Positions 48,341 through 61,400 of a stretch of DNA of 64,000 nucleotides are shown here, one piece after another. The notes beneath the pieces are model-generated. The model ran no database searches. It saw only the letters and a list, made by a program, of their open reading frames with translations, and was not told the origin of the DNA. The position numbers and the translations under genes are program-made. Within the stretch, counting starts at the first letter, position 1, and the number at the start of each line of letters is the position of its first letter. This DNA is from Helopsaltes ochotensis (lineage: Eukaryota > Chordata > Aves > Passeriformes > Locustellidae). The stretch lies in the NCBI GenBank assembly GCA_013400155.1, contig VXBM01000009.1, positions 430,999 through 494,998 on the forward strand. The letters are read 5' to 3'.

Positions 48341-51300
48341 CTTTTAAAATAAAACACTCGTCTTTAATGGTAAGCTATATCACAAAACTAACAATTCTTC
48401 ACATTTTCCTGCATATGTTTGCTGAAAGTATGGACAGTCAAATTATTAAAAAATAGGAAGAGAAGAAATAGCGAACATAGCAACAGTGCGATCAAGAAAG
48501 CACAGCTGCACTTTATGGCTTACCACCAACAGCCCAAGAAGTTTCAGTGGGCCCACTTGTGACTGCAGTGCCTCTAGTGCAGTGCCAAGACACAGTGCAG
48601 AGGCCTGTAAAAATTCATGATGCCTTAAAAAAGAAGGCAACCTTGAAGCCTCTCTCCTGACTTCTACATGGCTTGGAATAGAGACCGTCAGAGAGATGGA
48701 AGTCCCAGCAGTTGAAAAGCTCACAGCAGCATTGTTATCTAAAGCAATGTTGCAGGAGAGACTATAAGGCAGTCAGCATCATGCAGTGTGCTAACACAGC
48801 TGCTGAGGTTACAAAAGGAAAAGGCACCTAAATGCTACTTTCTTATTGAGGAGAGCTTGGTGCAGCTCATGGCAAGTCCAGTAGGGAAAGATCAGACCCT
48901 GACTGCCTTTCAGAAGTGACAGAGATGGTCCAAGGATGCTGAAGAAACAGGCGCATAAAAATCAGGCCAGAGGTGTGTTGCTTCCTCAGTGGAGGAGGTT
49001 TTTTCCCACATGTTCAACTGTACACTTCATTACAGAAGTGGAGGTCAAGCTGTGAATATGCAGGGCATTTCAAACTCATACAGGCAGCTGGGATTCCCCA
49101 TTTTATTTTCATATAAAAGCTTCTACTCAAGAGATTTGTGCAGCCTCGTTCAAACACAGGAGAAAGCTTAACTTTTTCTCAGTGACAGCCAAATCAAGAG
49201 GAATTATTTCAACAGCTGAGATAGCCTCCTGGCAGCAACATCATGTGACCGGCCCAAAAGCAACTTCAAAGCTGCCAACCCAACTGCCTCTCTTTTGTCC
49301 TGCCAAGAATGAGGCACTGGCTCTATGAGAGTTTGTGCTCGTTGTAATCTGACTTCTGAGATCACATCCAAAGAGGGGACAAGAGAAAATGTAAGAAGCA
49401 ATGAGGAGCCAAGATCTTCCACATTATGTATCTCCTTTGCATTTCTTAAAAGCACTGAATACATTTTTAATTTACTGGAACACAAAGGTATCTTTTTTTG
49501 GTACATGCTCTTGCCCATAATTTCTGTTCACTCATTCTTTTCACTTTCCTATCTCTATTGTGAGCCTGACAGGCAATTCAATGTGCATCACAGTTTTTTC
49601 TTGGTCATAAAATTACTTTACATATAATGGAAACTAACATTATAAGGAGTTGGATTTTTTTTTTTCCCTGAGTTTGCCATGATGGGTTAAGGGCAGAAGC
49701 TTTGTTTTTTAACTTTCTGAGAAAAAACCCAAGCAAATAACCCAAACCAAAATGTAACTGTAATTATGACCTCAGACATGGAAGAAAGAATTTGCTCACT
49801 CTAAAATTTTCATTCTGAGAGTTGTAATGTGTCTATGTCCTAAAACCAGTCTTTGGGTTATTTGTAGGTTAGAGAGAAGAGCATCAGCAGAATTGTATGT
49901 CATCTTATCCAAGACTGACAGGTCTGAGTTTGTCCTTCTGCCTCTCAAGACCATAACAGAATCCCTGAATCCTTCTCTCCTGAAGAACTCCTCAGACATT
50001 TTCCTTGGTGCCTTTGTGAAAAATTGCTCAATCTCCCTACCTTATTTTCTCTGAGGATAAAAAGAACTTGTGGGTGCAATGTGCTGAGAAAGTGTATTTT
50101 ATTAGATAGGGAATGAGACGGGAAAACCAAAGAAAGTGGGGTTCTGCTTCTGGTTTGGTTTCCACGTGACCTTGGGCGTCAGCTTGCTACCTGTAATATT
50201 TGTATTGAACTTCCTTAGCTGCAACACATTAATGCAGTTTTTCAGGAAGAAGAAAGATGCAAAACCATGAACTTTGTTTTTCAATATGAAATAGATACTG
50301 GGTTTTTGTTTGGTGTATTGTGCATTTTATGATGTTAAGGATGCTAACTAACACGGCGTTTACCATAGGCTTAGTCTCATTTACATAGTTACCTGATGAG
50401 GGAGCCCTAGGCTTACTTTTTCAAACATCAGCCTACCATATTTTTAAACAAAATATCCCATCACATTGATTTTTGTTTTTTTCCCTAAGCCCACATTAGA
50501 ATGTAAAATGAATTTGTGTCTTTTAGTAAAACTATTGTAGCATCTCCTGCTTGGCGCATCCAGTAAATCTCAGCCCTGCTAACATCACTCCTCAAGACTT
50601 TCAGCACAGTTGGTTCCAGGCAATCAGTGAATCGTATCATGAAGGGCAAGAGTCATTTGCAAATTCAAGAGTAAACACAAGTGAGATTGGCTTAACATCT
50701 TCTAATTTTGGCAGCACAGAGTCTTCACTCTACTTGCTGCCTTGATTGGACCCTGACTAGTAGAATTTACCCATATTTTATTTACTGCTCCCTCACCAGC
50801 TGCTCCTGGCAGCTACTGCAACAAAGGTGCCATCACTAAGCTCTCTTCCACGAATGCTTCAGACATTGGTCTCAAGTCTGCTTGAAGCACTTCCCCCAAT
50901 CTCATGTGTTCTAAGAGGAGTTAACAAGAACCGTGACATGGAGCTGAAAAGGCAGCAAAGCACACAGAATTATGAATTCTCATGCTACTATGATGGGCAT
51001 TTTCCCCAGCACTGGAAAGTGGCAGAGAGGACAGATTTTTTGCCAATGACATAAAAACATGTAATGAAAAGAAAATTAATTTTTTTATTAATTATTTGGG
51101 TTTTTCCTTTCTTATTTTTTCTCCCAAGTTACAATTTGCTGCTGAATAGGGAGTAACTGTATCTGACTTCAGCTATAATATTTTACTCGAAACATAAAAA
51201 AAAAAAAAATTTCTCAGTATTGACAGTGAAAGGCCAGATCCATTTTCCTGCCACCCTGCTTTAAATGTAGTCTTCCATGTAAGTTAAGACATTCCATGAT

Positions 51301-51585
51301 TAAAATTTTTAAGTTTGTATCTTGTATTTTCATACTGGCAGGATGAGTTTGAAAGCAAGAAATGTTTTCCAATGGCTCTCTCACATGTTTACAACAGCTA
51401 AGGGCATATCCTGAATTTTTATCCCTAAAAACATACTGTTTGAATCCAGTATCAGTTGGATAAAACTTTATTCATCCTTTTCAAAGGTGAATACATGGTT
51501 TCTCTGTGCGGATGCCCTTTCATTGAGTTGGATTAAAGCCACCATATCAATCCATCCATGGGCAAAACAGTGAGAAATTACTTAC

Positions 51586-51645
51586 TGAGACAGAGCTTGT
51601 GACTGACTCCCAGTTGGTTTCTGAGGCTGCGTGCTGGAAATCATC
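51586..51645 (-). CDS. PDGFD: PDGFD exon 4 (small hinge exon)
   Basis: A 60-base, phase-0 exon encoding 20 residues that start DDFQ and contain SETNWESVTSS, matching the stretch just after the CUB domain in human PDGF-D. It is bounded by a CTTAG acceptor with a good pyrimidine tract (51646 onwards) and a GTAAGT donor. It is one residue shorter than the mammalian segment I recall. It joins in frame to GVSY of exon 5. Because it is a multiple of three, it could be skipped without a frameshift; nothing in the sequence shows that it is. It is too short for standard open-frame detection. Confidence 0.94.
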
Positions 51646-51872
51646 CTAAGGGGAGAAACACACAGGAAAAATCACCATTAAGGCAATATCCTAAATTAAC
51701 TACAGAATCTAAAAAATGTTTCAGCATTCAACATCTGTCATGTTTTCTAACCCTTTTTAACACAAAAGTCCTTTGCCATGTGTTACTCCTCAATAAAGCT
51801 ACTTCCATTCAGGCTCCTCCCTTTTCAATGTTTATAAACTCTGTGTGAGCTTGCTTGGACAAGAATGAGTGA

Positions 51873-51922
51873 ATATTATTATTGTTGTTGTTGGTTTTAT
51901 TGTTATTATTATAATCAACAAC
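51873..51922. repeat. ATT/GTT trinucleotide-rich tract
   Basis: Interrupted (ATT)n and (GTT)n units; the minus-strand frame reads as an asparagine run. It lies about 230 bases upstream of exon 4. Confidence 0.85.
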
Positions 51923-54900
51923 AGTAACAGTAATGATAACACCAATCTTATATATGCTGCTTTGCATAGCAGACCTAATCTGGTCAAGGACATTACATTC
52001 ATCTGCCAACATAAATACTAAACACGATTTCTGTATGTCTACAATCAGAGTATTAATGCAGTTGTCAAACTGATCTGTTGGAAAGAATGTGAACGTGCTA
52101 CTTCCCTGGTACTACTTAGTCAAGATGAAAACCAGGGTAATCTAATCCATTTGAAAAGTAGTCCTAACATGACTGAATTGCTTTTGGTACTTGTGCTGAA
52201 CAGTACATGATCATCACTGCACTATGTTTTGTTATATCAAAAAACCCAGCCACAGTACATTCCCATTAACAGTGTCATTGGACAGAATCTCTGGGCATTT
52301 ATGATTAATTTGAACACAGGGATGGGATTATATCATCCAGCTTTAGACATCTACAAAGCCAACATCTAAGCTAGTTAGTCTTATTTTCAATTTACAATCA
52401 ACTAAACCTAGCATTTCTGGGGTGCAAATCATCTGATCTGTTTTAGAAGCTTTACGTGGGATGACAATGCACCCTGAAAATGCATTTTTTATGTCCATTT
52501 TCTCGACAAAGGGAACCTGGGAGGCTGATCTGAGATACAGATGTCAAAACTGTAGATATTGACATGTGGTCACTTAAATCCCGATCCACTTGTCTGACCA
52601 GTGATGAGCAATCACTGCTTAAGTAATGAAGAAGCCATTTCTTTAATCTTTTGGCAGCTTTACTCATTTCCAACTGGAATAACTAAACCGTGAAAAATGA
52701 AAATAAAAAAAGGCAGTGTTACAGAATGGTTATTAAACACACACATGCAGTGAATAGCTAATGATTGGCATGAATATGCAGGTAAGGAAAGTGGACTGAA
52801 GTGACAGCATAGCAAGGTTTTAATTTCTAGTAATAGAATTTACAATGAAAAGGTTTAAGGAAGATTTATCAATGCTTTGGCTCACAATTTCATACTGACT
52901 CAGTGTCTGATAAGCTTTTTTTAAAACTGGCAACTGAAAGGGGAAATGGAAAGGAAACCACACAGCTGATGCTTGCTAGACTTGATCCTGCATTGGACCA
53001 TAAATATATATATATGCGCATATATTAAATTATTTCTTAGGAATGGAACACATAAAATTGACCTCATAATTTGCTAATTCATCAATAAAGTGTTCCTTTA
53101 GTCAAGAAGGAACAGAGCTGCTTTCAGATCCAGAATCAATATACTTGTTTTTTTAATGTTTTTCATTTGCTATAGAAAAATATTTAAATGCCTCAGAAGT
53201 CACAAGATTGTTTATTCAATACTGTTACTGTTTGTTCTTCTTCAGTATTTAATATTAATAGAAATTAAGAAATCCTATCACTAAGCGACCACTGAAGCTG
53301 CAGAGCAATTAAAATGTTAACAATTATGTGGTCATTTTCTGCTAAGAATACAGAAGAAAAACACTGGTGAAATTTTCAATGCAGATTTTTTTTCCTAAAA
53401 ACAGTAAAGAGATCTATCTGCAAGCTATAATCAGGTCATACACCATTCTGAATATGCCTACTTTGGCCACATTCTCTACATATTTGCTTGCCCAGTTCTT
53501 GACAAGCCACAATTTAAATTAAATAAAAACTTATTTGAAAAACTCATGAATCCTCTGGTAAAGGCTGCCAGTTGCAAAATTTGGAAATCCTCTCTGTCAT
53601 TAGCTTCCATTTAGCACTTCCAGGAAAAAAAAGTAGCATTGAGTTCTAAAGCATTATTTTAAAACAGAAACAATTTGCTTCACTGACTGTTTTGAGAAGA
53701 CTGTAGTCTTGTGTTCAAAGGAATGGACCACATGTTTTATCTAAACACAGATATCAAAACTGTTTCTTTAGTCTGTGATTCTTTGAGTTGGTTCACACCA
53801 GGAAACCCCTCCAAAATCCTGACCTAGCCACGTGTACCACCTGCTTCTTGGATCTCAAACCTGATGACTGCACATTTCAACTCTGATTATATTCAATCTG
53901 CATAAACTATTCACAATTCTATGGCTTTGTTCCACCACCACTCAAGGCAGCTGCAGTCATTCTTGGCTTCTCGGCACTTTCAACCTCCACAGTTTGGAGA
54001 TTATTATTATCTATAGCTTCTGCTTGCAGCTATTTCAAATAATAATATCAAAGTTGTTCTCATCATTACAAAACCCTCTCCTCCTTTCCATTATCGCCCC
54101 TAGCAGAAGCTGAAGGACAAATCTATTTTCAGTGCTATCTGTTCAATTTATTCTACTATGTTCATGTGAATTTGCCTGTGATTGCTTTGGCTGTTGTTTC
54201 GCTGTTGTTTCTTCATTACTTAAAACAACATTAAAACTTTTAGTTATAACATTTTGAAACCCACCAAAATTCTCATATCTTTTCTTACTGAATCAGGAAC
54301 ACCAGGGTGGTAATATTTTGGCCTCATCACCCAGACAACAGTGCTTCTATTTTTTGTATTTGTATCATGGTAACACAAAAACTTTACCAGGGACTTCAGC
54401 AAAGCATTGAATTAACTGTTCTACAAGCAGCAAAAATACAGGCAAAACAACAGGACTACCAATCACCTTCTGATAGCAGCTACACTCAGTGAAGAAAAAT
54501 GACTTCCCAACATCAACTTCCAAAACTACACCTCAGCAAGACAAATTCTGAGTCAGTCCTCAGAGTTAAATATGTATGGACATTGATATATTGTTCCTGG
54601 CTCCGTTTCAGACAAAGAAAAGCTACTCTCTCCTTCACAGATGGACTTTACAGCCTGTCTCCCACCACTGATTGCCAGTAAGTGACAAGGAGTCACAGGG
54701 AATAATCCGTGTTTTACCCAGGGCTTTCACAAGTGGAGATTATGATGCAAAATCACAGCTGTCAATAATATATGAGACTGCAGTGCCAGATAGCACTGGT
54801 TCCTGAGGAAGATGATGTGCAGCCTGAGAGTCTGTGACCTGCAGCAGCACAGGCTCCGCTGTGTTGAAGCCATGGGGCTTGGCAGGGTCAGTAGTTAACA

Positions 54901-57897
54901 GAGAGGCATCAGAAAATCACCCAGGATGTGGCTGAGAGGCTCGCCAGTTGGAGAAGTGTGTTGTTGTGACTCACTTTGTTGTACCACCCATGTGGCAAAA
55001 CATGCAAGTTCTCTCAGCTATATTGAGTTACTGCCTGGTCCTCAAATTAAAAGCAAGAAGCACTGTGATTCCTCACTTTTTAAGTAGTTTTACACTGTGG
55101 GTTAGTCTTTTGTCATCTTGGTGCATGACTACTATGAGGAAGGATGTCTGAGATAGGCAATCACCACCACAGGATGGGCACAGCACACTGACAGCTCTCT
55201 CCAGCGCAAAGAAGCACTCCCATATCTCTATAAGCTTCTCTGTCAATTCTTTTCCTTAACCTGCAGGTTTCTGGGGTGATTGGATTGGATTAGTAAAAAA
55301 TTGTTCATCTGACAAAACAACAACAAAATCTTGCTCATGAAAGTTGAGGCGATGCTCTCGACTTCCATGAGTGGGAAAGTCTCTCAAAAGAGATGCGACC
55401 AAGAAGAGTCCAGTCCAGGCAGTACCCTTGACTGATGACTAGGGCCCACTGGTTCAGTAAGGTCCTCTCCTAAAGGAGCCACCCTCCCTGCTGTGCCCTT
55501 CTACTCAGAAGAGAAGTGGGGGAGAAAGGGTCAAAATGCAGGGTAAAAATGCAGGCATGTTCTTGGGTCAAGTAAGCATGAGAAAGGGGAAGAACAAAGT
55601 AAACTAAGACACAATTAAGACAGAGAAGCTGAAGTGTTGAGCTCTGCCTGTGGTCACCCTATAGCTATAAATTATCCAAAACAATAGCAGTTTCTAGAAA
55701 TTTACAGACGAATGAGATTAAGGGGTGTACTGAGACACACAGAAGATCCTGCAGAAACAAATCATGGTTGAAATGGGGCATGTTCAAAGAGGTCCAGTCC
55801 AGAAACAAAAAGAAGTTGTGAGCTCTCCCTGGAATGTAAGAATTAGGGATGAAGGACAATGGAAGGTCCGTAAGGAAAAATTAGAGTAAATTGCAACTTG
55901 AAGAAAAAAGAGACAAAATTATCCTAACATTTAGATTAATAAACAGAAACTCAATGATACGTATTGTTGAACAACAGTCAACATGTATCTATTGCATTCA
56001 GAACTATGTGCAGACAGGTAGGTGATAAGCAGATAAACTTGTATTTGTATATAGTAACAATAAAATATAATAACCTGTTAATATTTTTTTTTCTTGTCAC
56101 AAGCAATAGTACCTATATTCTCACTAATAATTGAATTTACAGGTATTACATTTCCTATACAAAGTGACACATATTTCAAGCAAATAAACTCCAAACTCAG
56201 AACATGCTGTATAACAGAAATGGTGTTAAATAAGTTAGAGGCAAAAGAAAAATCATAGTTCCATTCAAAAAAATGCTGTGATACATATTCAAGGTTGTAC
56301 ACTTCAACTGATTAAATTTCATTTCTCATGTAACATTTTAGGACACTCCGATTTATATAATAATAAGCATATTGATTTACACTTTGAAATATCTTTTTCT
56401 TGTACCATACTTTCATTTTGTCACATTGCTGGGTTTTAATTTAGTATCAGAATGGTATTTATTAACACCTCCTAAGGATGCTGAAAGATACCTACAGCGG
56501 GCTACTGGGAAGCCAGAGGCTGCATTTTTCTTACAGTAACGGTCAAACCACTGCTCTGCTCAGCTTTGGTGACCAGACATTAAAATAAAAGTTACTGAAT
56601 TTGGAGAGCATGCAACAATGATGGTTCGTAACCTGGGAATCATGCCTTGCAATGAAACATTAAGTGCGGGCCAGCGTCTTTCAAGAAGGTTAGATGTGAA
56701 TTGACCTTGTCTCTCCAGATAATAACCCACACTCTGCTAAAAGGGCCTATTACCAATGTCAACAAGCTCTTTCATTTGGCAGTGCAGGCATTAACAAATC
56801 CCGGTAGCTGTAATGTGAAGGCTGCAATATCCAAACTGGAAGTATGAGCAGATTTTACCACTGACGCAGCTATTACCGGAACAGCTACGAAATTAACAAG
56901 TAACTTTAATCATATTGAATTTTCTTTTCTACTTTTTGATGCAGTCCCATAAATGCAGGCCATCCATGACAACAGTATTTTAAACTCAGTAACAAAAGGT
57001 CAGACAGCCACCAAACTGTTTGATCTCAAATGTAGCAGTATGATTCTTGCCCCTCAAAAAAGACATAAATTGAATTTCTGAAGCTCAGTTGCCACTACAT
57101 ATCAGTAGTTACAACCTTATCAACTAAGTTAATACTAATGCAAGGCAACATATAAAATCCCTCTTGATTTTTTTCTGACACATTTACTAGCTATAAATGA
57201 ACAGGAAACATAAGATGCTAAAAATTTCAAAACTTTAAGGTTGTAATAATGACTCAGGTTAACTGCAGCTTGTTACATTTATTTATGAAAAGCTGAAGTA
57301 AAACTGAAGCAGAAGAATATATTTAATAAGTTATGTTTCGTCAATACTCCTCTTTATCCTTCACCCAGCTCTGGAAATAGGCATTGCTGGGTGCATATTG
57401 GAAGAATGTCTGATACTGAATGATCTCTCTAAAAAGTCATGTAATATTTGTTCAAATCTGACAGTAGTTAGGCCTTTGAAAATACAGAGGTCATCTGACT
57501 CTATTATGCCTACGAGCATCCTGTTTACTACTCATACCCACAACAAAGTGTGCAGGACTTCATTACCATACAGTGCAAATTGTGCATTAACTTTATTTTT
57601 CCCATTTACCACAGAGGCCTGTCCTCACATCTTCATGTACAAGGGATTTGCTAATAGCTAATCTGCTCTATACTGCAGTTAAGCAATTGTAAACAAAACA
57701 CAAACCAACTAACATTCATTGTAAATATTCTGCAATTCCTCCTTTGCCATTTTTATCTGAATGGCAAATTTTGATTCTGCAATTAAACACAACTTGAAAG
57801 GCTCTCCCAGGCTGTCTCTTCCAAACCCCTCAGACTGGTTGGCTGTTTCCAAGCTAAATTTATCTTTATTGCACTTATGTAAGTACCAGCTTTATCC

Positions 57898-58400
57898 TTT
57901 TCTTCCCCTCCCAAGTTTGCTTCCTGCAGTAATCCTTAGGAGATGTTATATCTCCTCTCAGCATCCATTTTATTACACTAAGCAAGCCAAGCTGTCTTGG
58001 CCCTTAGTAAGAAATGTCCTCTTCTCCCCCATTGTCCCTGAACTCAATCCAAGAAAAATGTGGTTTGCTCTGTACCATGGAGACCAGAACTGTACAAAGT
58101 ATTCCAGAAAATATATAACTACAGTCTCATTGGTCACATGCCTAGTACACTGAGAAATTTTCTTTGCCTCTCTTCAATAACCAGTGATATGCCATTTAAG
58201 AGCAAATACTTTTGCTATTAATCTCTACATGAGTGACCTCTTTGCTCATTTATGGGCTGTTCCATTTCACTGTAAATCAATTCTGTGCTGCTCAAGGTCA
58301 TCCAGCTTGCCTCTCCAATACTCTGATTTTCCCATTCATGAGCAGCGCACTTCAGCACTTTGTGTGCTGCAAAAACCATTAAAATGTTACTCTGCAGGTT
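57898..58400 (-). mobile_element. Ancient CR1/L3-like LINE fragment
   Basis: Plus-strand blocks match, in order, the antisense of old amniote CR1/L3 ORF2 ends: 'attacactaagcaagccaag', 'gagaccagaactgtacaaag', 'attccagaaaatat' and a 'tactctgatt'-like remainder. The decay level is much higher than in the other CR1 copies. Both borders are approximate. Confidence 0.55.
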
Positions 58401-61400
58401 GTACTCTGGTCCCTAAAACACCCCAAAAATAAAACGGACCATAAAATCAACCTTTTAGAAACTCCTATAAGCAAGCTGTCCCTGGCTGGATACTCCCTTC
58501 TGTATTACAGGACACCGCCTGCCCTCACTGCCACGTGCCACCTTCTCCAGCACAAGGGGCTGTTTCCTGTGTGACACTGGGTGAGATGCTCCTCCAAAGT
58601 CCAACTACACTTGCTAGACAGCATTTCCTTCCATTCCAGGCTATTCTTCAGTCTGGAATGAGTTTCCCTGCTAAAGAGATGTGGAGTTTATTTTCTAGTT
58701 TCCTGCATCCTTAACCCCCTATTTTGCTGACAAGTGTCCTGTAAGCATTCTAGGTCAGACTGACAAGTGTGAAGGGGCCCTGGCCACTCTGCTGCCATTG
58801 ATGCTATAGGCTGCCACTGCAGTCACCATCTCCACATCAGTCCTGGCTCACCTTACTGCAATCCAGGGATGCAATCCAGGTGCATTAAGCTTGCACTGCA
58901 TCTGCTCCTCACTCCCTCTCTACTCCTCTTGTATGGAAAGGAGACCTGCTTTCAGAAGTGACTCTTGGTGCCTTGTGGTCTGCAGAGTCCATCTTTCGGC
59001 AGTGACAGTGGAGCGGTCTGAAGGCAGTTGGGCTCCTTGCTCACCTTGGGTCTGTGCACGCCTGGGCCATGGTGGCATCCCATTTTGCAGGGCTTGCTGG
59101 TCCCCCCGTGATGCCCCATGCTGGCTTTGCCAGGGCAGTGGGAAGCAAACATTGAGAGGGGTCCTGATCAGGGCGATGCTGCACATCAAAGTGGGAAATA
59201 AGCTTGGGAGGAGTGATCCCATGAGCCAAAAACTTGCTGTCAGGTCAATATCTAGTGCCCTTCTGAGGACTTCGGTGAACTTTTGCCACCCTGACTGGCA
59301 GGGTTTTGGAAGCAGCCTCCCTGGTAATAGGTGACTCTGCCCTGAGCAAAATTGAAAAGCTGATACTTTACTTGCCCGGTAGTGTCCAGGTGGGCAAAAA
59401 ATTCTTTCAGCGTTAACAGAAGGCAGTGACAGCTGGTTATTTCAGGTCCTCCTTCTTGGTGTGACTCACACCAAATGGGAATGTACTGACAAGCCCCAAT
59501 ACTAGGGATAGAAGGAAAAATATTAATGAGAGAAAACCTCCTAGGAGCAAGCTATTAATTTTCTAACTTCTTTCCACTTGGGTTTCTACATATTTTTAAT
59601 AGATTTAAACACGGTCCATAATCAGAGAAAAATAATCATTAACAAATACAGTCTAATTTCATTTAATATTCCAAGTTTTTCATTGTTCTACCTGGAGGAC
59701 CTGCTAAGTGCTTGGACATGCACACTTACATTTTCAGACGTAATTTGGGAGAAACATGGAAGCAATAATAATAATAGTAACAAAAAACTCTAATGGAGCT
59801 AAGCAAATTTAATTCTAAAGCTGAGTACACAATGTAGAAGGGTACTGGTAAGGGACATTAGCTATCCTAACAGCAATACCAGCCTATTGATTTTTTGTGA
59901 AGGATCCATTTGTTTTTGAGCTGTCTGTCAGAGGATGATGTCTAATTCTGCAGTAAGCATGCAGAAGGAGCATGTGTTATGTTTCACAGATAATGCAAAA
60001 CAAAGCATTTGTTCACCCTCCTGCTTTGACTGGAAGGCATTTCATTTTCTAGGACAACAAAAAAGAACTGCTATCCAAGCTAAGACGTTCGATAATCGTA
60101 AAAATAGCGAGAAAACCTAATCTTTGAAGAAAAAAAGAACCATTTTCTCTTAGCTTTTCTGGGTTTTTGATGTGATCAAAAGCAGTCAATATACTGCACA
60201 CAGCACGGGATGTTGCTTACTGGGGATTTTGTTTAACTTGAGTTTTACCAAACAGCTAAATTAAGAAAAGAACCAAACTATTCCAACTGAACTTCCAGAT
60301 ACAGACCCTATTCCTCAAAACCACCACTGCTGTTAAAGCTAAATACAAGTATTTTAGGAGCAGCTACGCTTCTCGTTTCTCTTATGCATAATTTTACAAA
60401 TATCAATTATAAGTGACACTATGAGAAAAGACCAGCTAAAAAAACCACCTTACATTTGCCACCTTTTGCAAACAATCTAACTAAATCGTGTTATCAGTTT
60501 TGGTATCAGCTTACCAAAAAATGGCCTTGAAAATCCTTCTAAACACCAAACTGAGACCATAATTTCAGGACCAGGAGGGTGTGTACTGGGCCACAATTAC
60601 TGCGTGACACTTTTTTTTTGAATTCTGACTAAATACAAGCACAACCAAATAGACTAAGCATGGCTGTAAAATTGTAACAGGCTAAATATTTTCAAGCAAT
60701 GAAAATCAAGACAAACAGTTTAATTCAGTTTCATACTAATGATCGGGAAAATGTCACAGAAAATTGAAACTGGTAAAAAAATAAAAAGAAGCTGTAAACA
60801 TCATTTAATACAAAGAAATATGGTAGGATTACCAGGGGTCAGAAGCAGTGGCAGTTAAGAAAAACAAGCTTTCACTTTAAAGAATGTAAGTAGAGAAAAA
60901 GGTACAAGCCATAAACTCTATTTGATGGCACACACAAACTCAAAAAGGAACTGGTGCCAAGAGCCTGGATGGAACAAAGACAAAAAATCATGACGTTAAT
61001 CTGAAATGTGGCACAGTGGCAGAGCACAGAGGGTGACTTATGCCTGCACACACAGAGGTCTTTCCCAGGGCACAAAGAGATGCTTCCCCATACCAAGGGG
61101 ACAACCACTACCAGAAATCAACCCCAAGGGGATACCACATCATCACAAACCACCTCCTCCCAGGGGACCATGGGCACAGGTAGGGCCTCCCCTCACTGGC
61201 AGGGATGTGTGAGCATTTGCATATCTTCACCACCTTCCCCTGGGTGCAGAACAGGGTTATGCTCAGAAAAAAAGGGACGTTTGTGGGTGCAAGCAGCTCT
61301 ACTGGAAACTGAAGATGGGTATTCTCAAGACAGCAGGCACATTAGGTTTAACCTACACGGGTGTGATATTAGTATCAATGAAAATTGCAGGAAGTTAGCT

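Larger units (their letters stand above)
46436..51585 (-). other. PDGFD: PDGFD intron 4
   Basis: About 5.1 kb between the GTAAGT donor of exon 4 and the CTTAG acceptor of exon 5. It contains a plus-strand CR1 (47040-47655) and a short AT repeat. The 139-codon open frame at 46531-46950 has no recognisable domain and lies antisense to PDGFD. Confidence 0.9.
25187..51645 (-). other. PDGFD: PDGFD gene, 3' portion (exons 4-7 with introns)
   Basis: PDGF-D is a secreted growth factor made as a latent dimer. An N-terminal CUB domain and a hinge cover a C-terminal PDGF/VEGF cystine-knot domain, and proteolysis in the hinge releases the active dimer, which signals mainly through PDGF receptor beta. 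This window shows the hinge and the whole growth-factor domain as four minus-strand exons: 60, 202, 215 and 135 coding bases. All have AG acceptors and GT donors, with continuous phase, giving 203 residues plus stop. The match to human PDGF-D from memory is high throughout the cystine-knot part. PDGF-C is excluded by the hinge sequence and the SSRPPR terminus. The signal peptide and CUB exons were not found and should lie beyond 64000. There is no sign of pseudogenisation. Confidence 0.96.

Noticed and set aside
58891..59334. 147-codon plus-strand frame overlapped by minus-strand frames of up to 100 codons
   Set aside because: Both strands are open because the patch is GC-rich; no family similarity and no splice context.
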